A stretch of DNA of 64,000 nt from a virus. This document shows positions 7,285-14,439 of this stretch, one piece after another. The stretch is taken from positions 97,238-161,237 of the IMG/VR virus record IMGVR_UViG_3300046787_000130; one strand, written 5' to 3'. A program made the translations under genes and the position numbers. The notes beneath the pieces were generated by a model. That model had not been told where the DNA came from and did not search any database. It was given only the letters and a program-made list of their open reading frames with translations. Every line of letters begins with the position of its first letter. The stretch's first letter is position 1.

Positions 7285-8238
7285 ATGGCAGAACAAAGAA
7301 CCTTAGTTTGCGTTTTTGCGCAAACTCGCGAACATGAATTAGTATGGAAGAATTTCAAGAAGAACGTATTAGATGCTCTCAATGCTGACTTGGCTCTTTG
7401 TATTGCTGTACCCGATGACTATGCTTACGCTAATCCATATTGGCAGCATGCTAAGTATAAATGGACTTGTCCAGAATATGAAAACTGGATGGATGCTTTT
7501 GAGTATGCCAAAAAAATTAGTTTCCCTCAAGTTGGTGATGATTGGAAAACTGCATTAACGGTTCCTGGTAATTGGATATCACCGCTAAATGGTAATCCTG
7601 CTGGCGGCGCACTTCAAATCTTTTTTAGATGGTTGCTTTGGCAGCATCTACAAAAAGATGACATTTTTGCGCAATATGATAGGGTTGTCTTTACGCGCTC
7701 TGATTTTATGTTCCTCTCTCCGCATCCTCCAATGGACTTGTTAAGCCAAGAGCATATTTGGCTTCCTAATGGAGAGTACTACGGTGGCGTAACAGACCGT
7801 CATGCAGTTCTTTCGAGAAAGAACGCTGAAGGATATCTTATGGGCATTATGAAAAACATAATGACAAATACGAGCCAATTTTGTGCATGTTTGCGGGAAG
7901 CGGGAAAAAACTACGATAGACATTATGCAACTGATACTGATGACCCTAATAAGGTAATTCCTGTTGGGCTAGAGATGTCTATCAAGGTTAATTTAGATTT
8001 TGAATTTCCGGTAGATACATGTAGATTCTTTCCATATATAATGTATACGGTAAGGTCAGCTGACGGTAAATCGCGCCATAATTATGGAACATGGTACGAA
8101 GAATTAGGCTACTTCATAAAAAGTCCTGAAGAACTGTTTAGCGCAAAAACTTACCAAGCAATTTACGTGAAACCGCAAGATTGGTATACTGTGCCAAGAG
8201 TAGAAGCCCCGCCATATTGGAACTCTACTTGGCCATGA
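7285..8238 (+). CDS. Putative glycosyltransferase-like protein, paralogue A
   Basis: A 317-aa protein starting at ATG 7285, one base after the GT2-like gene. It shares about half its residues with the next gene by eye, including RTLVCV..QTRE, FKKNVLD.LNADLALCIAV, TRSDFMFL.PHPPM and CRFFPYIMY. TRSDFMFL could be the metal-binding DxD-like loop of a glycosyltransferase. Context (glycan island) supports that role, but the family is not certain. Confidence 0.65.
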   Translation: MAEQRTLVCVFAQTREHELVWKNFKKNVLDALNADLALCIAVPDDYAYANPYWQHAKYKWTCPEYENWMDAFEYAKKISFPQVGDDWKTALTVPGNWISPLNGNPAGGALQIFFRWLLWQHLQKDDIFAQYDRVVFTRSDFMFLSPHPPMDLLSQEHIWLPNGEYYGGVTDRHAVLSRKNAEGYLMGIMKNIMTNTSQFCACLREAGKNYDRHYATDTDDPNKVIPVGLEMSIKVNLDFEFPVDTCRFFPYIMYTVRSADGKSRHNYGTWYEELGYFIKSPEELFSAKTYQAIYVKPQDWYTVPRVEAPPYWNSTWP

Positions 8239-8261
8239 CAATATAACAAAGGTGAATTGAT

Positions 8262-9140
8262 ATGCAACAACGAACGCTAGTTTGCGTAATCTCTCAAACA
8301 AGAGAACAAGAAATTGTTTGGGATAATTTCAAGAAGAATGTACTGGATACTTTAAACGCTGACTTAGCGTTATGTATTGCTGTATCAGACGATTATGATT
8401 ACTCTAATCCATATTGGCAGAACGCCAAATACAAGTGGACATGTCCAGAGTATAAAGATTGGACTGATGCGTTTGAGTTTGCGAGGCAAACGGATTTTCC
8501 AGAAGCAACTGATGACTGGAAGAAAATTCTAACCATCCCAAGCAACTGGATGTCGCCAATTAACGGGTATCCTGGCGCAGGGTCTATTCTGATTTTCTTC
8601 CGTTGGTTGTTATGGCACAACTTAAAGAAAGAAGACATCTTCAAGCACTATGACCGCATCATCATAACTCGATCAGACTTTATGTTCCTCTGTCCGCATC
8701 CTCCAATGGAACTGCTCCATCCAAATTATATTTGGGTGCCTGATGGTGAACACTATGGCGGCATTACTGACCGTTATGCCGTCTTGTCTGAAAAAAATGC
8801 TGATGGTTACTTCAGCATCATGAAGCATATCATGACCAACACGAACAATCTATATAATACTCTCAAGCAACTGCAAGATGAAATCCAAGATGAAATAAAT
8901 CTGGAAAAGTCTGTTATGAAAGTTTTAGAGTTTGAGTTTGGTCCTAACATATGCAGATTCTTTCCATATATAATGTATTCCGTTAGGTCTAAGGAAGGAA
9001 AAACCCGATGGCAAAGTGGTTACTGGGTTGAGGAATTAGGTTACTACATTAAGTATCCCTCAGAATTCGAACGCGCACAATTCTTTCAACAAATTATCGT
9101 AAAGCCAGAAGATTGGTATCGTATAGCGAGGCAAGAATGA
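8262..9140 (+). CDS. Putative glycosyltransferase-like protein, paralogue B
   Basis: A 292-aa tandem paralogue of the preceding gene, colinear over the whole length. It lacks an internal insertion present in paralogue A (around residues 205-230) and the proline-rich C-terminal tail. AAAGGTG precedes ATG 8262. Divergence between the copies is considerable, so the duplication is old or was acquired as a pair. The catalytic loop TRSDFMFL is conserved in both. Confidence 0.65.
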   Translation: MQQRTLVCVISQTREQEIVWDNFKKNVLDTLNADLALCIAVSDDYDYSNPYWQNAKYKWTCPEYKDWTDAFEFARQTDFPEATDDWKKILTIPSNWMSPINGYPGAGSILIFFRWLLWHNLKKEDIFKHYDRIIITRSDFMFLCPHPPMELLHPNYIWVPDGEHYGGITDRYAVLSEKNADGYFSIMKHIMTNTNNLYNTLKQLQDEIQDEINLEKSVMKVLEFEFGPNICRFFPYIMYSVRSKEGKTRWQSGYWVEELGYYIKYPSEFERAQFFQQIIVKPEDWYRIARQE

Positions 9141-10363
9141 TTACAAAAAGTGAACACCTATCTACCTGTTTAATTACTGGTAGCCCAGTACAGAAGATAC
9201 TTGATTTAGGTCAGCATGCGTATGCAGATACCTTCATAGCAGAAAATCAACTTGATTTGTCTGAGCCAGTATTCCCACTACAATTGTTTATGAACTCAGA
9301 TTCAGGTTCAATTCAACTTGGTTACGTTAGCAAGGCTGAAGACCGCTACAATCTATACGGATACAGTTACACCTCAAGCAACTCTCAAACATCAAGAAAT
9401 CATTGGACTGAATATGCTACGACAATACAGGAGAAGTATCCATCTCCTAAACTAGCAGTAGAGATTGGAAGCAATGATGGATATCTAATCAATCAGTTTA
9501 AGTCAACAGCCAAGAGAGTGCTTGGAGTAGACTCATCTGAAGAAATGTGCAATCTTGCCAACGCAAATCATATTCCAACCATCTGCAATTTGTTTGATGA
9601 GACTGTTGCAGATAGTATTCGCGAAGAGTATGGTGAAGCCGATATTATCATGGCTAACAATGTTTTCAATCATGCTAACAATCCAGTTGGGTTTGCTAGA
9701 GGCGTATTGAAACTGTTGTCTGCTAATGGCGTGTTTGTATTTGAGGTTCCATCTTGGGCTGAGATGGTTACTAGCAACCGATTTGTTGATATGGTATACC
9801 ATGAACACATCAGTTACTTTACTGTGCGGAGTTGCTGGAATCTACTACAAGCCGCTGGTCTAGACATCGTTGATTTTAATGTTGTAAATTATCATGGTGG
9901 TAGTCTTAGAATTGAAGCAAAGAAGTCTACTGGGACGGGCATCATGCCCAAGAAGGTTGCTGATGCAATTCAAAAAGAAATTGAACTGGGGCTATTTGAC
10001 GTTAACTTCTATACAACATTTCAGCAAAAGTTAGAGCGCGATAGAAATGCTTGGTTGAACAAGTTCTATCAGATTCTAAATGATGAACCAGATGCCGTAA
10101 TAATCGGTGTTGGAGCAGCAGCAAAGGCTAACACTTGGCTCAACTGGCATCGACTAGATAAGACATTACTGCGTTGTATTACTGATGCATCTCAGTTTAA
10201 GCAAGGTAAGTATACGCCACTAACCCGCATCCCTATTGTCGATGACTCTGAATTTGCTAAGTATGATAAGCCATATGCGCTGGTTTTGAGTTGGAACATT
10301 GGAGATGCTCTAAAGGCTGCACTATTGAAAATTAATCCAAACGTGAGGTTCATTTCGCAATGA
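9137..10363 (+). CDS. SAM-dependent sugar C-methyltransferase-like protein
   Basis: A 408-aa protein resembling NDP-hexose C-methyltransferases (NovU/TylCIII type). It has an N-terminal putative zinc-binding region (CLITGSPVQKILDLGQHAYA, with fewer cysteines than usual), a SAM-binding motif VEIGSNDGYLI, and the family signature VYHEHISYFT. The C-terminal Rossmann-like domain contains VIIGVGAAAKANTWLN. ATG 9137 overlaps the previous stop (ATGA). It probably methylates a nucleotide sugar made by the neighbouring epimerase and reductase genes. Confidence 0.82.
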   Translation: MITKSEHLSTCLITGSPVQKILDLGQHAYADTFIAENQLDLSEPVFPLQLFMNSDSGSIQLGYVSKAEDRYNLYGYSYTSSNSQTSRNHWTEYATTIQEKYPSPKLAVEIGSNDGYLINQFKSTAKRVLGVDSSEEMCNLANANHIPTICNLFDETVADSIREEYGEADIIMANNVFNHANNPVGFARGVLKLLSANGVFVFEVPSWAEMVTSNRFVDMVYHEHISYFTVRSCWNLLQAAGLDIVDFNVVNYHGGSLRIEAKKSTGTGIMPKKVADAIQKEIELGLFDVNFYTTFQQKLERDRNAWLNKFYQILNDEPDAVIIGVGAAAKANTWLNWHRLDKTLLRCITDASQFKQGKYTPLTRIPIVDDSEFAKYDKPYALVLSWNIGDALKAALLKINPNVRFISQ

Positions 10364-10764
10364 AAGTCTATAACATCTATATGAATTTAGAAGAAGGTCT
10401 AAGTTCTTTTTCAGATAATCGCGGCAACATTACTGATATCTTCTTCAAGAAGTCTATCAATCATGGTTGTATTATTACTAACAATCCCGGTGCTGTTCGC
10501 GGTAATCATTACCACAATCATACTACTCAATACACCTACATTCTTTCAGGTAGTTTAGAATACTATTCATCTGAAGTTGATAGTAATCTCGTAGAACGTT
10601 ATGTTGCTGTTCCTGGTGATATGATTATAAGCGAACCTCGTGAGATTCATGCAATGCGCGCAGGTGAGGATGGTTGCGTTTTTATTGCTTTTGCAGAAGG
10701 TCCACGCGGCGGCGCTGACTATGAGACTGATACGGTAAGAGTTGAATCAATCATCTATGACTAA
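10360..10764 (+). CDS. Cupin-fold sugar isomerase/epimerase-like protein
   Basis: A 134-aa single-domain cupin. It resembles WxcM/FdtA-like nucleotide-sugar isomerases: SDNRGNITDIF at the N-terminus, GAVRGNHYHNHTTQYTYILS as the first histidine motif and EPREIHAM as the second. ATG 10360 overlaps the methyltransferase TGA. A role in dTDP-sugar isomerisation is inferred from the fold and from the adjacent methyltransferase and SDR genes. Confidence 0.75.
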   Translation: MKVYNIYMNLEEGLSSFSDNRGNITDIFFKKSINHGCIITNNPGAVRGNHYHNHTTQYTYILSGSLEYYSSEVDSNLVERYVAVPGDMIISEPREIHAMRAGEDGCVFIAFAEGPRGGADYETDTVRVESIIYD

Positions 10765-11344
10765 GGTTGCTGTAGTTTTTGGGGCAAGTGGCGGGATTGG
10801 AAACGCCACTTGCCTAGCATTGTCTGCTGAATATAAAGTCATTGCTATAACAAGAGAAGAAATTGACTTATTTGACAATCTAAGTTATAATCAGATATGC
10901 GCTTTCCTTACTGCTATGCAACCAGACTTAGTTGTCAACTGCGCAGGACATTTTGCGGACAATACTGAAACGCATAATGCTACGATGGACATCAATGTTG
11001 GCTCTAACTGGAGCATCATTAAACACTACATTGACAATCCATCATCCAAACCTGTTAAAGTTATCCTTGTTGGTTCAAGCGCATATCGTGAGGGCAGAAA
11101 GAACTACATGCTATATGCCGCAAGCAAAGCAGCACTATATAATTTGTGGCTAAGTTCTGCCGAATACTTTCAGAGTAGCAATGTTGCGGTTTCACTAATT
11201 AATCCAGTGAAGACCAAAACTAAGATGATGGACCCAGCATCAACTAGATTCATACTTCCGGAAGATGTAGCGCAAAAAATATTAGCAATGTCATCAACAG
11301 CATTAAGTGAGTGTATTGATTTAGAATACCCGAAGGAGTCGTAA
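10757..11344 (+). CDS. Short-chain dehydrogenase/reductase
   Basis: A 195-aa NAD(P)-dependent oxidoreductase of the SDR superfamily. Nucleotide-binding GASGGIGNA lies at residues 8-16, NCAG at about 62, catalytic Ser in LVGSSAYRE, and the Tyr-Lys pair in YAASKAA. ATG 10757 overlaps the cupin stop. It is shorter than typical SDRs (about 250 aa). Probably reduces a keto-sugar intermediate of the glycan pathway. Confidence 0.82.
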   Translation: MTKVAVVFGASGGIGNATCLALSAEYKVIAITREEIDLFDNLSYNQICAFLTAMQPDLVVNCAGHFADNTETHNATMDINVGSNWSIIKHYIDNPSSKPVKVILVGSSAYREGRKNYMLYAASKAALYNLWLSSAEYFQSSNVAVSLINPVKTKTKMMDPASTRFILPEDVAQKILAMSSTALSECIDLEYPKES

Positions 11345-12121
11345 ATGAAAGTTGGCGTTATTGGAAAAGGCGTAGTTGGTACTGCCGTGTATGAGGGGCT
11401 AAAGCATCTTGGTCATACAGTAAGTTTCTTTGATAAGAAGTATGATGGTTCCAAGGTAGAGGACATCCTAGACACCGATTGCGTTTTCGTATCAGTGCCT
11501 ACAAATCAAGCATCTAACGGCGATTGCGATACCAGCATTGTTGAATCTGTTGTAGCCGAATTAAATGATAGAAACTACAAGGGATTGATTGCTATTAAAA
11601 GCACCGTAATCCCCGGCACATCTGACAAGTTAGCATCCGCATATCCAAATCTGCGAATCTGCTCAGTACCTGAATTCCTCCGCGCTAAGACAGCACTAGC
11701 AGATTTTATGTACAATCATGACCTGCTTATTATTGGTAGCCATAATGATGCGGACTTTGATATAATTAAGAAGATTCATGGGCATCTACCAAAAGCAACA
11801 TCTTGCGTTAAGCCTGTTGAAGCAGAGATTGTAAAGTATTTTAACAACGTTAATCACAGTGTACAAATTATCTTTGCTAACATCTTCTATGATGTATGTA
11901 AAAAGGTTGGTGCTGATTACAATAATGTTTATGATGCTATCATCAAGAGAGAGTGCTTCAACTCATCATACCTAATGTGTAATGAAAACCTCAGAGGATT
12001 TGGCGGACACTGTTTGCCAAAGGATACTAGTGCTTGGGGCAACCTTGTTAAGAATCTTGGACTAGAGTATGCGACAATCCAAGCAGTTCTTTCAGACAAT
12101 GAGAAGATTAACAATGAGTAA
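11345..12121 (+). CDS. Compact UDP-glucose/GDP-mannose dehydrogenase-like protein
   Basis: A 258-aa protein with an N-terminal Rossmann motif GVIGKGVVGTAV, a central domain including AIKSTVIPGT and VPEFLRAKTALADF, and the catalytic cysteine motif GFGGHCLPKDT near the C-terminus. The family is usually 390-450 aa, and the C-terminal UDP-binding domain is absent. The catalytic Cys and Lys are kept, so it may be a minimal enzyme that has changed substrate handling. It begins directly after the SDR stop. Confidence 0.78.
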   Translation: MKVGVIGKGVVGTAVYEGLKHLGHTVSFFDKKYDGSKVEDILDTDCVFVSVPTNQASNGDCDTSIVESVVAELNDRNYKGLIAIKSTVIPGTSDKLASAYPNLRICSVPEFLRAKTALADFMYNHDLLIIGSHNDADFDIIKKIHGHLPKATSCVKPVEAEIVKYFNNVNHSVQIIFANIFYDVCKKVGADYNNVYDAIIKRECFNSSYLMCNENLRGFGGHCLPKDTSAWGNLVKNLGLEYATIQAVLSDNEKINNE

Positions 12122-13007
12122 AATTCTAGTGACTGGTGCCAGCGGTTTGCTGGGGACAGAATTCTGCCGACAACTTACTGAAGCAAATCATGAAGTTTGG
12201 GCTGTTGATAATCATTCACGTTCTAGTACTATTCCACCATGCAGTAAGTGGCTAAAGATTGACTTGAATGATGTAGCAGAACTAAATGCTTTGCCTACTG
12301 ATTTTGATTACATCTATCACTACAGTGCTATTAATGGTACAACAAACTTCTACAAGTATCCGACAAAGGTGCTAACAAATAATTTTGTTTGTGACATTAA
12401 CATATTTGAATTTGCATCACGTTGCGCTAACCTATCTAAGTTGGTATACGCATCAAGCAGCGAAATCGTAGCAGATGACCCAACCCGTCCAGTGCCTGAA
12501 AACACTGATGTGTTTATCAAGAACATTCATAATGCACGTTGGAGTTATCGTCTAGCCAAGATTACAAGTGAAAACTTTTTGGCTAACAGCAATCTGCCTT
12601 GGGTTGTTCTTCGTTACTTTAACGTGTATGGCGAGAATAGCAAGCAAGGGCACTTTCTAGGTGACCAGATTGCTAAGATTAAGAGTGGCGTATTTTCTGT
12701 TATTGGAAGCAACGAAACTAGGTCATTCTGTCATGTTCAGGATGCTATCTTAGCCAGCATCTATGTAGCCGAGAATACTGTTAATCAAGTTGTTAACATT
12801 GGAAATGATAGAGAGATTAGCATTGGTGATGCTGTCAAGGTTATTGCTAAAGAACTTGGTCATCCAGATGCTAACTTTGAAGAACTTCCTAGCATGCCTG
12901 GTTCAGTTGAAAATAGACGCCCCGACATCACCAAACTTAGAAGCATCATGCAACATTACACCCCAATGTCATTTGAAGATGGCATTAGAACAATACTCAA
13001 GAGGTAA
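12114..13007 (+). CDS. NAD-dependent nucleotide-sugar epimerase/dehydratase
   Basis: A 297-aa extended SDR. ILVTGASGLLGTEF at the N-terminus binds NAD, YASSSE supplies the catalytic serine region, WSYRLAK holds the Tyr-x3-Lys pair, and VLRYFNVYGE and RSFCHVQDA are typical of UDP-glucose 4-epimerase-like enzymes. ATG 12114 overlaps the preceding gene by 8 nt. Exact substrate unknown. Confidence 0.85.
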   Translation: MSKILVTGASGLLGTEFCRQLTEANHEVWAVDNHSRSSTIPPCSKWLKIDLNDVAELNALPTDFDYIYHYSAINGTTNFYKYPTKVLTNNFVCDINIFEFASRCANLSKLVYASSSEIVADDPTRPVPENTDVFIKNIHNARWSYRLAKITSENFLANSNLPWVVLRYFNVYGENSKQGHFLGDQIAKIKSGVFSVIGSNETRSFCHVQDAILASIYVAENTVNQVVNIGNDREISIGDAVKVIAKELGHPDANFEELPSMPGSVENRRPDITKLRSIMQHYTPMSFEDGIRTILKR

Positions 13008-13010
13008 TTT

Positions 13011-13724
13011 ATGAATCCGTGTATCGTATCATTTTTTATGAATAACATTGACCGTGAAACTGTAGACTTACAAGCAGCTGTTGTGCAGAAGTTTAACAAG
13101 AGCAATGTGAAGCATTACCTCATTAAGGTTGATGCTCCTCATGGAATTGCTATTGATTACTTCTGGGCAATGAATGGTCATAAACCGCATACGTTAGAAA
13201 CATATGATATCAAAGCAACTCTAGACCATGATGTCATTCTGTTTCTAGACATTGATTGTATTCCTCTTCATGAAGATTCAATTGATACTTACCTTGAAGC
13301 AGCCGCAGCTGGAAAGATTATGGGTAATGCCCAACGGTCTAATCATATTGAAAACAATCAGCATGTCTTTGCTGCGCCATCAGCTGCTGCCATCTCACTT
13401 GAGACATTTCTAAAACTTGAAAAGCCTTCAGGATTAGAAACAAAGCGCGGTGATGTTCTTGAAGAGTATACCTTTGCCGCCGAAAAGAGTGGCATCCAAG
13501 TTGACCTTTCAATGCCATTACGTTATGATAATCCTCCTAACCGTTACGATTGGGAAAAAGACCAGCCTCCATATTGGGCACTTGCTGATGGCATGCCTGT
13601 ATATGGTATGGGAACAACTTATGGCGTTGACGGTAAGGAATTGTTCTTCCATAATTTCCAAATTCGAATGGAAGGACAACAGGAAAAGTTTCAGACAAAG
13701 TGTAAGGAAATTCTAAATGGCTAA
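13011..13724 (+). CDS. Putative glycosyltransferase-like protein
   Basis: A 237-aa protein with an acidic metal-site candidate, HDVILFLDIDCIPLHEDS (residues about 73-90), of the type found in GT-A enzymes. The C-terminal half is rich in aromatic residues. It closes the first glycan island. No close family recognised, so the call rests on the DxD loop and the neighbours. Confidence 0.6.
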   Translation: MNPCIVSFFMNNIDRETVDLQAAVVQKFNKSNVKHYLIKVDAPHGIAIDYFWAMNGHKPHTLETYDIKATLDHDVILFLDIDCIPLHEDSIDTYLEAAAAGKIMGNAQRSNHIENNQHVFAAPSAAAISLETFLKLEKPSGLETKRGDVLEEYTFAAEKSGIQVDLSMPLRYDNPPNRYDWEKDQPPYWALADGMPVYGMGTTYGVDGKELFFHNFQIRMEGQQEKFQTKCKEILNG

Positions 13725-13911
13725 TCGTAGTGATTTTCAGCGCGCAGTACTCCCCCGACAAATCAAAAAGTTTTTGCTTGGTGGTAAGTTTAAAGATGCG
13801 CACGAGTATGGTTCAATGAAACGATTGTTTATTGAAGCCCACAGCATCAATCGTACTGCACGCAACCGTCGCACAACACTTCAACTAGAGACTTCTGACG
13901 CAGAAGGATGA
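13717..13911 (+). CDS. Small basic protein
   Basis: A 64-residue protein overlapping the previous gene by 8 nt. Very basic (FQRAVLPRQIKKFLLGGKFK, NRTARNRRTT), suggesting nucleic-acid or ribonucleoprotein association. Small basic proteins in this position are common near DNA polymerase in aquatic T4-like phages; function unknown. Confidence 0.6.
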   Translation: MANRSDFQRAVLPRQIKKFLLGGKFKDAHEYGSMKRLFIEAHSINRTARNRRTTLQLETSDAEG

Positions 13912-14159
13912 ACACTCTAGTTGAACTAAGGACTCTGTTCAGAGAGAACAGAGTTCCTGTAACCGAATATGGTGGTTGGTATTTAAAATGCGGTAATGAT
14001 TCTTGGGGCATAGTTGACGGAGAATACTATAAAAACTACGTCAAGGTTGACAAGAACTTTATCAAACAATATGTAATTGATAAGAGAATGCCTGCGAGAG
14101 CAAGAGCATTTAAAATTAATCCAAATAGGGGATATGAAGATGCCAGTGAGAGTGATTAA
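13908..14159 (+). CDS. Unknown small protein
   Basis: An 83-residue product; its ATG overlaps the preceding TGA. Sequence features: YGGWYLKCGNDSWGIVDGEY and a basic C-terminal third. A strong hairpin (13930-13957) lies in its first codons. It overlaps the next gene by 20 nt. No family recognised. Confidence 0.6.
   Translation: MNTLVELRTLFRENRVPVTEYGGWYLKCGNDSWGIVDGEYYKNYVKVDKNFIKQYVIDKRMPARARAFKINPNRGYEDASESD
13930..13957 (+). promoter_or_regulatory. Intragenic hairpin near a start codon
   Basis: GGACTCTGTTC (13930-13940) pairs with GAACAGAGTTCC (13946-13957) around a 5-nt loop with one bulged T. No T-run follows, so it is not an intrinsic terminator. It could modulate translation of the gene at 13908 or mark an RNA-processing site. 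Confidence 0.4.
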
Positions 14160-14436
14160 ATCCGTAACCGGAGAAGAAGTGCTTGGCGATGTTGAAGAGA
14201 TTCAAGGGGGATATCTAGTCTCCAATCCTGTAATTGTTATGCTGCGCGGAATGCCGCAAGGCGGACAGATGGGGCTTGAGTTTGTTCCATACATTGCTTA
14301 TGCAGCAATCAAGTCTGTAGAGTTTGCTACGGATAAGGTAATTCACGTTTTAGAAGTAGACGATTCAGTTAAAAACCAGTATAATACTATCTTTGGCGGC
14401 ATTGTTGTGCCACCTAAGAATATTCTACTGGGGTAA
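14140..14436 (+). CDS. Sm-like (LSm) domain phage protein
   Basis: A 98-residue protein resembling the Sm-fold proteins of many tailed phages: VIKSVTGEEVLGDVEEIQGG at the N-terminus (Sm1-like strands), a hydrophobic SNPVIVMLRGM segment, LEFVPYIAYA, and the conserved ending NQYNTIFGGIVVPPKNILLG. AGGGG lies 8 nt before ATG 14140. It immediately precedes DNA polymerase and shares its ribosome-binding region, so the two are probably coupled. RNA binding is inferred from the fold only. Confidence 0.75.
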   Translation: MPVRVIKSVTGEEVLGDVEEIQGGYLVSNPVIVMLRGMPQGGQMGLEFVPYIAYAAIKSVEFATDKVIHVLEVDDSVKNQYNTIFGGIVVPPKNILLG

Positions 14437-14439
14437 AAC

